Origin: Mesorhizobium sp. AR10 | Lineage (GTDB): Bacteria > Pseudomonadota > Alphaproteobacteria > Rhizobiales > Rhizobiaceae | Length of the DNA stretch: 64,000 bases | Assembly: GCF_024746795.1 (NCBI RefSeq) | Contig: NZ_CP080524.1 | Coordinates: 3,264,001-3,328,000 of the forward strand | Reading direction: 5' to 3' | In this document: positions 52,021 to 61,276 of the stretch, one piece after another | Position numbering within the stretch: the stretch's first letter is position 1 | How the letters are laid out: every line of letters begins with the position of its first letter | Position numbers and translations under genes: made by a program | The notes under the pieces: generated by a model | What the model was told of the DNA's origin: nothing | What the model saw: the letters and a program-made list of their open reading frames with translations, nothing else | The model's database searches: none

Positions 52021-52041
52021 GGCCGGCGGGAGGTGCCGGCC
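52021..52041 (+). terminator. Hairpin between the isomerase and binding-protein genes
   Basis: GGCCGGC (52021-52027) and GCCGGCC (52035-52041) form a 7-bp GC-only stem five bases after the isomerase stop. Such hairpins can stop part of the transcript or protect upstream mRNA. A similar one follows the binding-protein gene. Confidence 0.45.
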
Positions 52042-52115
52042 AGGCAAGATTTGCGGCGCACTGCCGATCGTCGAAAACCCCTCGGCTAGCGAGGAAACAA
52101 AGGGAGGATAAGTGC

Positions 52116-53129
52116 ATGAGCATGACGATGAGAAGGACACTTCTGCACTCGACCGTCTTGGCCGCCGCCACGGCGCTCGCCGCTGCAATCTCGACCTTGC
52201 CGGCGCAGGCGCTCGACGCCAAGTGGTGCAAGGACGTCCACATCCGCTTCTTCGTCGGCGGCGCCGAAGGCGACGCCTTTGGCACCATCGTCTACAATGG
52301 CGCCAAGCAGGCCGAGGCCGATCTCGGGCCGAAGGTCGACTACATCTTCTCCCAGTGGGACGTCGAAAAGATGGTGCAGCAATTGCGCGAAGCGGTCGCG
52401 GTCAAGCCCAACGGCATCGCCATGATGGGTCATCCGGGAGATGCGTCGATCATGCCGCTCGCCGAACAGGCGCATAAGGACGGCATCAAGATGATGTATC
52501 AGAACGTGCCGGTGCCGAAGGTGACGGCGGCGTTCGGCGGCGGTTATATCGGCGCCCAGCAAGAGCAGCAGGGCCGGGCACTCGGCGCCGAGGCGTTCAA
52601 GCTCGCCAAGCTAAAGGCCGGCGACAAGGCGATCATGATCGGTCCGTTCGAGAATGAGAGCCGCGGTGCGCGCGAGCGCGGGACGGTCGCCGCACTCAAG
52701 GAAGCCGGCGTCGAGGTCATCCAGCTGTCGTCGCCGCCAAGCGGCGAGTGGGCTTCCGACCCGAATCTCGCCATTCCGGTGATCACTGCGGCCCTGCTCA
52801 ACAATCCCGATGTCAAGGCGGTCGGCTATCCCGGCGGACAGATGCTCGGCAATGTTCCCACCTACATGCAGGCGGCAGGACGGAAGGCCGGCGATATCTT
52901 CAACTTCGGCTTCGACACCAGTCCGCAGATCGTCGAGGGTTTCAAGGGCGGCTGGGTGCAGCTGACGGCCGACCAACAGCCGTTCCTGCAGGGCTATCTG
53001 CCGATCCTCAGCCTCTGCCAGCAAGTGGTGCTCGGGCTGGCGCCGATGAATGTCGACACCGGCGCCGGTTTCGTCACGCCTGAAAATTACGAGATCGTCG
53101 CCGAACTCGCCAAGCAGGCGCTGCGCTGA
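52116..53129 (+). CDS. Sugar ABC transporter substrate-binding protein (CUT2/ribose type)
   Basis: A protein of 337 residues from ATG 52116, with GGGAGG ten bases upstream; the long frame to 51987 is not real. The signal peptide runs through LLHSTVLAAATALAAAISTL and is cleaved after AQA. The mature protein is a Peripla_BP_4-type sugar binder (IRFFVGGAEGDAFGTIVYNG, AVKPNGIAMMGHPGDASIMP, NPDVKAVGYPGGQM). It captures the sugar in the periplasm for the downstream ATPase and permease. Hairpins before and after its gene may raise its level relative to the membrane parts. Confidence 0.93.
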   Translation: MSMTMRRTLLHSTVLAAATALAAAISTLPAQALDAKWCKDVHIRFFVGGAEGDAFGTIVYNGAKQAEADLGPKVDYIFSQWDVEKMVQQLREAVAVKPNGIAMMGHPGDASIMPLAEQAHKDGIKMMYQNVPVPKVTAAFGGGYIGAQQEQQGRALGAEAFKLAKLKAGDKAIMIGPFENESRGARERGTVAALKEAGVEVIQLSSPPSGEWASDPNLAIPVITAALLNNPDVKAVGYPGGQMLGNVPTYMQAAGRKAGDIFNFGFDTSPQIVEGFKGGWVQLTADQQPFLQGYLPILSLCQQVVLGLAPMNVDTGAGFVTPENYEIVAELAKQALR

Positions 53130-53142
53130 CCTCCCAAGCCGT

Positions 53143-53164
53143 CGGCCGGGATCAAGCCCGGCCG
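53143..53164 (+). terminator. Hairpin after the binding-protein gene
   Basis: CGGCCGGG (53143-53150) and CCCGGCCG (53157-53164) form an 8-bp stem with a six-base loop, 14 bases after the binding-protein stop and 51 bases before the ATPase start. mRNA hairpins in this place are a known way to give more binding protein than transporter. Confidence 0.55.
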
Positions 53165-53214
53165 GCGGGACCGCTGGCGAGAAGGCCGGCACGAGACAAT
53201 CAAGCGAGGATCCG

Positions 53215-54012
53215 ATGGCCGAACGCCTCATCGAACTGCGCGACATCAGCAAGTCCTATGGCCACGTCTATGCGCTCGGCGGAGTCAATCTCAGCGTCGA
53301 TCGCGGCGAGGTGGTCGGCCTCATCGGCGACAATGGCGCCGGCAAGTCGACGCTGATCAAGATCCTGTCGGGCGTGGTCAAGCCGACCAGCGGTGAGATC
53401 CTCATCCGCGGCAAGCCGGTGACCGGATGGAGTGCGGCGCGCTCGCGCGAAGCCGGCATCGAGACTGTGTTCCAGGACCGGGCGCTGGCCGTGCAGCAGA
53501 CGATCGTGCGCAATATCTTCATGGGCCGCGAGCTCACCGGCTTTCTCGGCTGGCTGAAGGTCAACAAGGAAATCGAGGAGGCAAGCCGGCTGATGCGCGA
53601 GATCGGCTTCACCTCGAAAGTGTTCACGCCACAGTCGATCGTCGGCCAGTTGTCGGGTGGTGAACGCCAGGGCGTGGCGATTGCGCGGGCCATCTACAAG
53701 CAGGCGGAGCTGATCGTCCTCGACGAGCCGACGACGGCGCTGTCACTGACCGAAACCGCCAAGGTCTTCCATTTCGTGCGCCAGGTGCGGGCGAGCGGCC
53801 GCTCGATCCTGTTCATCGGCCACAACATCCATCATGTCTTCGACATTGCCGACCGCTTCGTGGTGCTGGATCGCGGCAAGGTCGCGCTCACCACCGACCG
53901 GCGCGAGGTCAAGTCGGCCGAAGACCTCATCAATTTCATGGAAGACGTGGCACACCCCGGCGGATTGGCCGGATTGCACGACGCCGGCGACGCGGAGCAG
54001 AGAGCACGATGA
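53215..54012 (+). CDS. Sugar ABC transporter ATP-binding protein (single domain)
   Basis: A protein of 265 residues from ATG 53215 (GCGAGGA upstream). It has one ABC domain only, unlike the double-domain RbsA/XylG proteins: Walker A LIGDNGAGKSTLIKILSG, Q-loop TVFQDRALAVQQTIV, signature GQLSGGERQGVAIARAIYKQ, Walker B AELIVLDEPTTALSLTE and switch His in FIGHNIHHVFD. It powers import by the permease encoded next, with which it overlaps by four bases. Single-domain CUT2 ATPases act as homodimers. Confidence 0.94.
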   Translation: MAERLIELRDISKSYGHVYALGGVNLSVDRGEVVGLIGDNGAGKSTLIKILSGVVKPTSGEILIRGKPVTGWSAARSREAGIETVFQDRALAVQQTIVRNIFMGRELTGFLGWLKVNKEIEEASRLMREIGFTSKVFTPQSIVGQLSGGERQGVAIARAIYKQAELIVLDEPTTALSLTETAKVFHFVRQVRASGRSILFIGHNIHHVFDIADRFVVLDRGKVALTTDRREVKSAEDLINFMEDVAHPGGLAGLHDAGDAEQRAR

Positions 54013-55058
54013 GCAAGACCATGGAGCCCGATCTGCACGAACCGTCCGCCGGCATTCCCCGCCCCGGCCCGCAGAAGGAGTGGAAACACCCATCCGATCA
54101 CTGGATGCGTGGGTTCATCCTCGACAACCGCGCGTCGCTCGGCACGCTCGGCGTGTTCGTGGTGATGATGGCGGTGTTCATGATCGCCAACCCGACCGTC
54201 TTCACCACCTGGTATCTCTACAGTTCCGTGCTGACCACGCTGCCGGTCGCGCTATTCGTGGTGGTGCCGCTGGTCTTCGTCGTTACCTGCGGCGAGATCG
54301 ACCTGTCGTTTCCGGCGACGATGGGCTTTGCCTCATGGATCTTCGCGCTGGTCGTGCAGGCCGGCTACGATCCGTTCCTCGGCATTGCAGCCGCACTTGT
54401 CACCGGCACGCTGCTTGGCTTCCTGGTCGGCTCGCTTGTCGTCTATGGCGGTCTGTCGTCGCTGATCGCCACGCTCGGCATGAATTTCCTGCTGCGCGGC
54501 CTGATCCAGATCATCAACGAGGGCAAGTCGACCGCGCTGACCAGCCTTGCCGACAGCTGGGCCTACACGATCTTCTCCAGCCAGCTCTACGGCATCCCGG
54601 TGCAGATCTTCTGGGCCATCGCCTTCGTCGTGCTGTCGGCGCTGCTCTACAACCGGCATCGCTTCGGCGCGCAGGTGAGGGTGGTCGGCGACAACCCCGA
54701 TAGCGCCCAGCAGATGGGCATCGACGTCAAGCGTGTGCGGGTGAAAGTATTCGTCTTCGTCGGCATTGGAGCGGCGATCGCCGGCACCTTCTCGACGATG
54801 ATCAATTTCACCTGGTGGCCGACCTCGGGCGACGGCTACCTGCTGCCGGTGCTGGCATCGGTGTTCGTCGGCGGCACGCCGACCTGGGGCGGCATCGGCA
54901 CCGTGGTCGGTGGCGCGATCGGTGCGGTGACCGTGTCGTTCATCCAAACCGGCGTCGTCGCGGCGGGCTTGAGCGGCTTTTATGTCCAGTTCTTCAACGG
55001 GCTGATCATCATCCTGTCGCTGCTCGGCCACAAATGGAACCAGGCGCGGTATCGGTGA
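54009..55058 (+). CDS. Sugar ABC transporter permease (CUT2 type)
   Basis: A protein of 349 residues with about ten membrane helices (for example LGTLGVFVVMMAVFMIANPT). Family segments are VFVVTCGEIDLSFPATMGFA (the CUT2 GGIDLS-like motif), IATLGMNFLLRGLIQIINEG, NRHRFGAQVRVVGDNPDSAQ then QMGIDVKRV, and VLASVFVGGTPTWGGIGTVV. It forms the membrane channel with the ATPase. A hydrophilic N-terminal extension of about 40 residues (EPSAGIPRPGPQKEWKHPSD) precedes the first helix. It is the last gene of the LacI-type operon and converges with uvrD. Confidence 0.93.
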   Translation: MSKTMEPDLHEPSAGIPRPGPQKEWKHPSDHWMRGFILDNRASLGTLGVFVVMMAVFMIANPTVFTTWYLYSSVLTTLPVALFVVVPLVFVVTCGEIDLSFPATMGFASWIFALVVQAGYDPFLGIAAALVTGTLLGFLVGSLVVYGGLSSLIATLGMNFLLRGLIQIINEGKSTALTSLADSWAYTIFSSQLYGIPVQIFWAIAFVVLSALLYNRHRFGAQVRVVGDNPDSAQQMGIDVKRVRVKVFVFVGIGAAIAGTFSTMINFTWWPTSGDGYLLPVLASVFVGGTPTWGGIGTVVGGAIGAVTVSFIQTGVVAAGLSGFYVQFFNGLIIILSLLGHKWNQARYR

Positions 55059-55103
55059 GGCGGGAGATTTCGGCGGAAATGGAAACGGAGATTTGGTGGG
55101 GCC

Positions 55104-57809
55104 TCACACCCCGGTGACAAACCCGTCCAGCACGCGTTTCTGACCGGCCTTGTCGAAGTCGATGGTCAGCTTGTTGCCTTCGATGGCCGAAATGTTGCCG
55201 TTGCCGAATTTCTGGTGGAAAACGCGGTCACCGACACTGAAGGCCGATGGCGTGTCGGCCACGGATTTGGCGACCAGTTCGCCGTCGATGGTGCGGCCTT
55301 TGACGCTGGTGCGGCCGGCGCCATAGCCACTGTCTGTCTCACCATAGCCGATGCGCTCGACCTGATGGCCAGAGCGCGAGCCCCAGTTGCGGTCTGTGGC
55401 TTCGGTGCGGTTGGCTTGCGCGCGTTGCCAGCCCGGCGTCGCATAGGTGTTGGAGAAGGCGCCGGATTTTTCAGTGCCGCCGGAATTGCCGCCGACATTG
55501 TCGAAGCGTGAGGCGCCATAGGGATTTTGGCGGCCACCACGTCCCGACGCGAACGAACCGCCACCGTAAGAATTGCCGTAGCCGCCATAGGAGTTGCCGC
55601 TTTCTGCGACTTCGACATGGGCTTCCGGCAGCTCATCGAGGAAGCGCGACGGGATGGTCGACTGCCACAGGCCGTGGATGCGGCGGTTGGAGACGAACCA
55701 GAGGTGCAGGTTCTTCTTGGCGCGGGTCAGGCCGACATAGGCAAGGCGGCGCTCTTCCTCCAGCCCCGAGCGGCCGCCTTCATCCAGCGCGCGCTGGTGC
55801 GGGAACAGGCCTTCTTCCCAGCCGGGGAGAAAAACGGTTTCGAATTCGAGGCCCTTGGCCGAATGCAGCGTCATGATGTTGACGGCATCGAGCTCGGCAT
55901 TCTGCTCGGCGTCCATGACCAGGGCGACATGTTCGAGGAAGGAGCGCAGCGATTCATACTCCTCCATGGAGCGGATCAGCTCTTTCAGATTTTCCAGTCG
56001 GCCGGGGGCTTCGACCGAACGGTCGTTCTTCCACATGTCGGTGTAGCCGCTCTCCTCCAGGATGGTCTCTGCCAGCTCGGTGTGCGGGGTGGTTTCCAGC
56101 GCCTTCTGCCAGCGCTCGAAATTGGCGGCGACTTCGCGCAATGCGGCGCGTGGCTTCGGCTTCAACTCGTCGCTTTCGGCGAGCTTGGCGGCGGCCTCCA
56201 GCATCGGGATGCGCAGCGCACGTGCGGTGTCGTGGATCTGGCGGATGGTGGCTTCGCCAAGGCCGCGCTTCGGCACATTGACGATGCGTTCGAAAGCGAG
56301 GTCGTCGGCGCCTTGCGCGACGACGCGGAAGAAGGCCAGTGCATCGCGGATTTCGAGGCGCTCGTAGAAGCGCGGACCACCGATGACGCGGTAGTTGAGG
56401 CCGAGCGTGACGAAACGGTCCTCGAATTCGCGCATCTGGAAAGAGGCCCGAACCAGGATCGCCATGTCGTTGAGATTGTGCTTTGCGCGCTGGTAGGTCT
56501 CGATGGTCTCGCCGACGGCGCGGGCTTCCTCCTCGGAATCCCAGGCGGCATGGACATGCACCTTCTCGTCGTCCTCGGCGATCTTTTCGGTGAACAGCGT
56601 CTTGCCGAAGCGGCCCTCATTGTGGGCGATGAGGTGTGAGGCGGTGCCGAGGATATGCGCGGTGGAGCGGTAGTTGCGCTCCAGCCGGATGATGGTGGCG
56701 CCGGGGAAATCCTTGTCGAAGCGCAGGATGTTGTCGACCTCGGCGCCACGCCAGCCATAGATCGACTGGTCGTCGTCGCCGACGCAGCAAATGTTTACAG
56801 TGGACAGGCGCGGGTTTCCCTCCCCCTTGAGGGGAGGGTGGCCGGGCGCAGCCCGGCCGGGTGGGGTCCTCGCGGCAGTGCTCGACGCCAAGGTGTTTGA
56901 TGACTGGGCGGTTCCTTCTGAGGCGACCCCCTCCGCCCGCTTTGCGGGCACCTCCCCCTCAAGGGGGGAGGATTGCGGCCTTTGCGCCAGCAGGCGCAGC
57001 CACATGTATTGGGCGGTGTTGGTGTCCTGGTACTCGTCGACGAGGATGTATTTGAAGCGCCTGTGATACTCCTTCAGCACATCCGGATTGGCGCGGAAGA
57101 TGCGGATCGGATGGCACAAAAGGTCGCCGAAGTCGCAGGCGTTCAGCGTCTGCAGTCGCGCCTGATAGGCCTTGTAGAGCTCGCGGCCCTTGCCATTGGC
57201 GAAAGCGCGGGCGTCGCCCTCGGGAATATCGGCGGGGCCAAGCCCCTTGTTCTTCCAGCCGTCGATCATCTGAGCGAACTGCTTGGCCGGCCAGCGCTTG
57301 TCGTCCAGCCCTTCGGCCTGGATGAGCTGCTTGATCAGGCGCACGACATCGTCGGTGTCGAGGATGGTGAAATCGGATCTGAGCCCGGCAAGCTCGGCGT
57401 GCCGGCGCAGCAGCTTGACGCCGATCGAGTGGAAGGTGCCGAGCCACGGCATACCCTCGACCGCTTCGCCGACCAGCAGGCCGATACGCTGCTTCATCTC
57501 GCGCGCCGCCTTGTTGGTGAAGGTGACGGCGAGGATCTGCGAGGGGAAGGCCTTGCCGGTGGCGAGGATGTGGGCGATGCGGGTGGTCAGCACACGCGTC
57601 TTGCCGGTGCCGGCGCCGGCCAGCACAAGAACCGGGCCCTCCGTTGTTTCAACGGCTAGCCGCTGCTCGGGGTTGAGGCCATTCAGATAGTCGGGCGCAT
57701 TGTTGTGGCCGCTGCGGGCAGCCATGGCGCGCGCGGCAATGCCCGACGGGGCCATGGGCCGCGCATTCGGTTCGTCAAAAAAGGGCATGTCTTCCGAAAA
57801 GCCGGACAT
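55104..57809 (-). CDS. uvrD: ATP-dependent DNA helicase UvrD/PcrA with an in-frame repeat insertion
   Basis: A protein of 901 residues, longer than E. coli UvrD (720). Superfamily 1A helicase motifs are in order: Walker A LVLAGAGTGKTRVLTTRIAH, motif II YILVDEYQDTNTAQYMWLRL, motif III CCVGDDDQSIYGWRGAEVDN, motif IV IIRLERNYRSTAHILGTASH and motif VI RRLAYVGLTRAKKNLHLWFV. Between motif II and III, about residues 279-331, lies a segment (QSSPLEGEVPAKRAEGVASE ... HPPLKGEGNPRLS) encoded by a palindromic repeat. A Gly/Ser-rich stretch (SYGGYGNSYGGGSFASGRGG) and a Tudor-like C-terminal end follow. UvrD unwinds DNA in excision and mismatch repair. The insertion sits on a surface loop, so the enzyme may still work. 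Confidence 0.94.
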   Translation of the reverse strand: MSGFSEDMPFFDEPNARPMAPSGIAARAMAARSGHNNAPDYLNGLNPEQRLAVETTEGPVLVLAGAGTGKTRVLTTRIAHILATGKAFPSQILAVTFTNKAAREMKQRIGLLVGEAVEGMPWLGTFHSIGVKLLRRHAELAGLRSDFTILDTDDVVRLIKQLIQAEGLDDKRWPAKQFAQMIDGWKNKGLGPADIPEGDARAFANGKGRELYKAYQARLQTLNACDFGDLLCHPIRIFRANPDVLKEYHRRFKYILVDEYQDTNTAQYMWLRLLAQRPQSSPLEGEVPAKRAEGVASEGTAQSSNTLASSTAARTPPGRAAPGHPPLKGEGNPRLSTVNICCVGDDDQSIYGWRGAEVDNILRFDKDFPGATIIRLERNYRSTAHILGTASHLIAHNEGRFGKTLFTEKIAEDDEKVHVHAAWDSEEEARAVGETIETYQRAKHNLNDMAILVRASFQMREFEDRFVTLGLNYRVIGGPRFYERLEIRDALAFFRVVAQGADDLAFERIVNVPKRGLGEATIRQIHDTARALRIPMLEAAAKLAESDELKPKPRAALREVAANFERWQKALETTPHTELAETILEESGYTDMWKNDRSVEAPGRLENLKELIRSMEEYESLRSFLEHVALVMDAEQNAELDAVNIMTLHSAKGLEFETVFLPGWEEGLFPHQRALDEGGRSGLEEERRLAYVGLTRAKKNLHLWFVSNRRIHGLWQSTIPSRFLDELPEAHVEVAESGNSYGGYGNSYGGGSFASGRGGRQNPYGASRFDNVGGNSGGTEKSGAFSNTYATPGWQRAQANRTEATDRNWGSRSGHQVERIGYGETDSGYGAGRTSVKGRTIDGELVAKSVADTPSAFSVGDRVFHQKFGNGNISAIEGNKLTIDFDKAGQKRVLDGFVTGV
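56817..56972. repeat. Palindromic repeat inserted in frame in uvrD
   Basis: About 155 bp with nested stem-loops: CCCTCCCCCTTGAGGGGAGG at the left end, GGCCGGGCGCAGCCCGGCC at 56840-56858, CCGCCCGCTTTGCGGGC near 56934, and CTCCCCCTCAAGGGGGGAG at 56952-56970. The two ends are inverted copies of one another (TCCCCCTTGAGGGG against CCCCTCAAGGGGGGA). In the uvrD frame it encodes SSPLEGEVPAKRAEGV and PPLKGEG, peptides that often appear where such repeats land in genes of related bacteria. The number of codons is whole, so the frame is kept. Confidence 0.8.
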
Positions 57810-57950
57810 CGCCCCCGAATGTAGTGATTCGGGAGCGAAAGGCCAGAAGTGTCTACGTTTTGTTCCGGTTTGGAAGCCAGATTGCCGGTCGCCGTGCGAA
57901 TATTATCGCCCCGGCGCTCGGCAATCCGCGCAAAAGCGCTCTTGTGGGGC

Positions 57951-59234
57951 TCACCCCGCTGCTGCCTGCATCCGCTCGCTGATCTTGTCGACCACATAGC
58001 CGGCATCGCGTGCCGCGCCATGGATCATCGTGGACGACGTCGAGTGCTGGAAATGCAGGCCGCAGACATAGAGGCCAGGTTCGCCTTCCACGGCGCCGCG
58101 ATACTGCTTCACCCGGCCGGCTTCGTCGAAGATCGGCAGCTTGATCCAATCCAGCCCGGCCCGGAAACCGGTGCACCAGATGACGTTGGAAACGTCGAGA
58201 AGCTGGCCGTCGTCGAGCAGCGGTTTGCCGTCGCGGACACCGGCGACGCGGGGGACGCGGTGGACGCCTGCAGCATCCAGATGCTGAGGTTTGACCCGGA
58301 CCAGCGGCAGGCCATGGGACAGCTGCCCCGGCTTGGCCTTGCGGCCCATGGGTGTGTCGACCGTGAGCAATCGATGGAAAACGATGCGGAAGACGACAGG
58401 CAGAACCAGGCGCATGGCAAAATAGCCGTTGTAGGCGACCGGGATGTTGCCGGGGTGCCGGCCAGCCAGCCAGACCTGGTGCGTGGACGCGAGATCCATG
58501 GCGATTTCCGCGCCGGAATTGCTGGCGCCCACCAGCAGCACGCTGCCCGCATTGAGCTGCTCAGGGTTTTTGTAGGCGCCCGCATGCAATTGCCGGATCG
58601 ACGGATCGAGCAAGGCGGCGAAATCCGGAATCTTCGGCTTCTGGTAGCTCGAGGCCGCGGCTACGACGTGATTGGCGATGTAACGGGTTTGACCTGCAGT
58701 GACGATGTATCGGTGGCCGGAACGGGTCACCTCATCGACTTTGACGCCGGTGCGTACCGGCAGGGAGAATTTCTTCGCATAGGCCTCCAGATAGTCGGCC
58801 ATGTCGTCCTTGCTCGGGAACGAATAGCGGTCGGCAGGGAAGGGCAGGCCGACCAGCCCGTCAAAACGCGCGGGCGTGAACAGGCGCAGCGAATCCCAGC
58901 GCGAACGCCAGATGTCGCCGACGCGTTCGCGAGCCTCCAGGACGACAAACTTCACACCCTTGCGGGCGAGATGGTAGCCGACGGACAGGCCATTCTGGCC
59001 GGCGCCGATGACGACGACATCGACGTGCTCTTCCCTGAGCGCGGGCCGCGTTTCGTCACCTGATGGCGCATGGCTGCCCAATGCCTGCAGCGTACCGGCC
59101 TCAAGTGTCATGAATGCGGCTCCCTGTTCCAGCAACGCGCCGGCGCGCGCCCTGGTCTCGGTGATGTCGACGCGGCGGCTGTGCGGGTTCACTGCGTGGC
59201 TTGAAGTCGGGCGAGGTATCGAAGTCGGGTTCAT
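57951..59234 (-). CDS. Flavin-dependent monooxygenase (CzcO/YUCCA-like, class B)
   Basis: A protein of 427 residues from ATG 59234 (GGAGCG upstream); the longer frame to 59333 is rejected. It has two Rossmann motifs: FAD site VDVVVIGAGQNGLSVGYHLA (GAGQNG at 77-82) and NADPH site VLLVGASNSGAEIAMDLAST (GASNSG at 236-241). FRAGLDWIKL after VIWCTG is the usual C-terminal TG motif. The layout is that of class B flavin monooxygenases, including plant YUCCA auxin enzymes, and of the CzcO group in bacteria. A 60-residue N-terminal extension is unusual. The substrate is unknown. The gene lies downstream of a LuxR regulator on the same strand. Confidence 0.86.
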   Translation of the reverse strand: MNPTSIPRPTSSHAVNPHSRRVDITETRARAGALLEQGAAFMTLEAGTLQALGSHAPSGDETRPALREEHVDVVVIGAGQNGLSVGYHLARKGVKFVVLEARERVGDIWRSRWDSLRLFTPARFDGLVGLPFPADRYSFPSKDDMADYLEAYAKKFSLPVRTGVKVDEVTRSGHRYIVTAGQTRYIANHVVAAASSYQKPKIPDFAALLDPSIRQLHAGAYKNPEQLNAGSVLLVGASNSGAEIAMDLASTHQVWLAGRHPGNIPVAYNGYFAMRLVLPVVFRIVFHRLLTVDTPMGRKAKPGQLSHGLPLVRVKPQHLDAAGVHRVPRVAGVRDGKPLLDDGQLLDVSNVIWCTGFRAGLDWIKLPIFDEAGRVKQYRGAVEGEPGLYVCGLHFQHSTSSTMIHGAARDAGYVVDKISERMQAAAG

Positions 59235-59328
59235 GATCGCTCCATGAGGTTTTTGATCAGCCATGGAGCAAAAATAGCGATCCGGTGCGGCGGCGCTTCG
59301 GGGAGATACCCCATGAGACAAAAGAAGC

Positions 59329-59352
59329 GGCATGGGGATTTCCCCCCATGCC
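59329..59352 (-). terminator. Rho-independent terminator of the LuxR-type gene
   Basis: On the minus strand, a 9-bp stem (GGCATGGGG and CCCCATGCC arms) is followed by GCTTCTTTTG. It lies 26 bases after the stop of the LuxR gene and 95 bases before the monooxygenase start, so the two genes are probably separate transcripts. Confidence 0.75.
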
Positions 59353-59377
59353 CCACGCGATCTTTCGGATCGTCGCC

Positions 59378-61012
59378 TCAGAGGAGGCCGTTCTGGAAGG
59401 CGTAAGCGGTCGCTGCAGCGCGCGAGTTTACCGCCAGCTTGTCGAATATGTTGCTGACATGCCGGTCGACGGTCTTTTCGCTGAGGCCGAGGTCGGTCGC
59501 GATCAGCTTGTTGGTCTTGCCGGTGGCGACGAGGCCAAGGACTTCGATCTCGCGCCGCGTCAGGCCATGCGGGCGCGCGTTGGTCGGCCCGATCAGCGCG
59601 GTGACGCGGGCGAGGTCGGGCGCGGCGCCAAGTGCGGTGAAAACCGCCCGGGCGGCATCGAATTCAAGCTCGGCGCTGTCCTCGTCGCCAAGCATGCGAC
59701 AGGCCTGGCCGGCCAGCACGCGCAGACGCGCCTCGAGATAGGGTGCGCCGGCGCGCTGCCAGGTCGTCAGCGCGGCACGGAAATGGCCAAGCGCCGTCGC
59801 GGCATTGCCCGAATCCATCTCGATTTCGCCTCTCGCTTGTGAGGCCATTGCTGCAAGGATCTCGGTGGCGAAACGGCTGGCGATCGCAGCCAGTTCCTCG
59901 CAGGCTTCGCGTGCCTCGTCGACGGCGCCCGCGGAGATCATGATTTCGACCAGCGCCGGAAGCAGACGGGCACGGCCAAGCGGTGACCTGGTCGTGGCCA
60001 ACACGCGACGAATGGTTGCCGCCGCCTGCTCGGTACGGCCCTGCATGAGTCGCAGCAGCGCCATGCCTGGCTGTGGTTCGAGCCCGAACTGACTGGCGGC
60101 GCGATAGAGATTTTCCGCGGCGGCGAACTCGCCGCGCAAGCGATGGATTTCGGCCTCCTGGTAGGCTGCTCCTGCCGCCATCTCGCTGCCGCTGCGCAGC
60201 GACTGCGTCGCGCGCCGCGCCTCGGCAATCGAATCCTGCCAGGCTCCGTTCAACTCCATGATTTCGGCACGATGCAACAGGCAGATGCCGTGGAACTGAA
60301 CCAGCTGCGGCTGTTCTCCGCACCAGTTCGACAGCGCTTGGGTCCATTCGCGCGAACGGTCGAGCGCATAGACTTGCCGACACGCAGCGATCAGGTTGCA
60401 GTAGATCAGGCCGGTGACGATGGGCGAGATTTTGCCTTCGGCAGCCGGCAACATTGCTTCGTCGAGCAGGGCGATACCCTCCTCGATCCGGCCTTGCCGT
60501 ACCAGGGCGCGGCCGAGATAACATCTGGCGAAGGCGATCAGGTCGATGTCGCAACAGCGTTCACCGATCGCCAGCGCCTGCTTTGCCTGCGCCTCCGATG
60601 CCGGATCGTTGCCGGTCATGAGTTCCTTTTGGGCGGCCAGCAACACCAGGTAGCCATGCGCTGCGCACTCGCGACCAAAGCCGTCCGCCAGGCGCTGCGC
60701 CTGCTGGATACAGGCGGTTGCGTGGCCGTCCTCGCCCAAGGCTAGAAGCCGGAAGCCACGGAAGAACGCCCAATACGCCGCCTGGTCGTCACGGCCGGCT
60801 TCGATATGCATGTCGAAGAGACGCTCGCCTGCAGCGAAGATGTCCTCATCGCGGTCAAGCATGCCGGCCGACCAGAGCAGCCGTTCCAGGTCTTCGGCGC
60901 CGAGAGACGCGATTTCGTCGGTTGCCCGCAGCAGCTCGAATGCATCTGCCCATGCCCGCTCCCCGTAGGCGCGGCGGGCCTGCTCGAGCAATGAGGCGGT
61001 ATCGGCTTTCAT
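59378..61012 (-). CDS. LuxR-family regulator with a TPR-like N-terminal region
   Basis: A protein of 544 residues from ATG 61012; an in-frame TTG two codons upstream is less likely. Residues 1-470 are helical repeats resembling tetratricopeptides (LLEQARRAYGERAWADAFEL, GRIEEGIALLDEAMLPAAEG, GNAATALGHFRAALTTWQRA). The C-terminal 65 residues are a LuxR helix-turn-helix: GLTRREIEVLGLVATGKTNK, LIATDLGLSEKTVDRHVSNI, FDKLAVNSRAAATAYAFQNG. There is no MalT-type ATPase domain. Such regulators are common in rhizobia next to oxidoreductases. It likely controls the monooxygenase or the divergent dehydrogenase. Confidence 0.88.
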   Translation of the reverse strand: MKADTASLLEQARRAYGERAWADAFELLRATDEIASLGAEDLERLLWSAGMLDRDEDIFAAGERLFDMHIEAGRDDQAAYWAFFRGFRLLALGEDGHATACIQQAQRLADGFGRECAAHGYLVLLAAQKELMTGNDPASEAQAKQALAIGERCCDIDLIAFARCYLGRALVRQGRIEEGIALLDEAMLPAAEGKISPIVTGLIYCNLIAACRQVYALDRSREWTQALSNWCGEQPQLVQFHGICLLHRAEIMELNGAWQDSIAEARRATQSLRSGSEMAAGAAYQEAEIHRLRGEFAAAENLYRAASQFGLEPQPGMALLRLMQGRTEQAAATIRRVLATTRSPLGRARLLPALVEIMISAGAVDEAREACEELAAIASRFATEILAAMASQARGEIEMDSGNAATALGHFRAALTTWQRAGAPYLEARLRVLAGQACRMLGDEDSAELEFDAARAVFTALGAAPDLARVTALIGPTNARPHGLTRREIEVLGLVATGKTNKLIATDLGLSEKTVDRHVSNIFDKLAVNSRAAATAYAFQNGLL

Positions 61013-61276
61013 AGGCAAAGCATAGCATCGCCTGATAACCGGCAGAAGAATGGCGAATGCCTGGCAACAGTCATTTCGACGTGACCAGCAACGGGACCGA
61101 ACGTTAGGGGGAGCGATGCCCGGGCATAGAAAGATGCTGTCCTGCTAATTTGACAGCACGCACAGGCGGGCGGAAAACTGCGGCGGCGAGATGAAACAGA
61201 ATCGAAAGCGGGCTGCGGTCCCATTTCGTGACGGCGGTTTCGGCCGCCCGCCTGCTGCGCTTGAAGGAGTGTCGTT

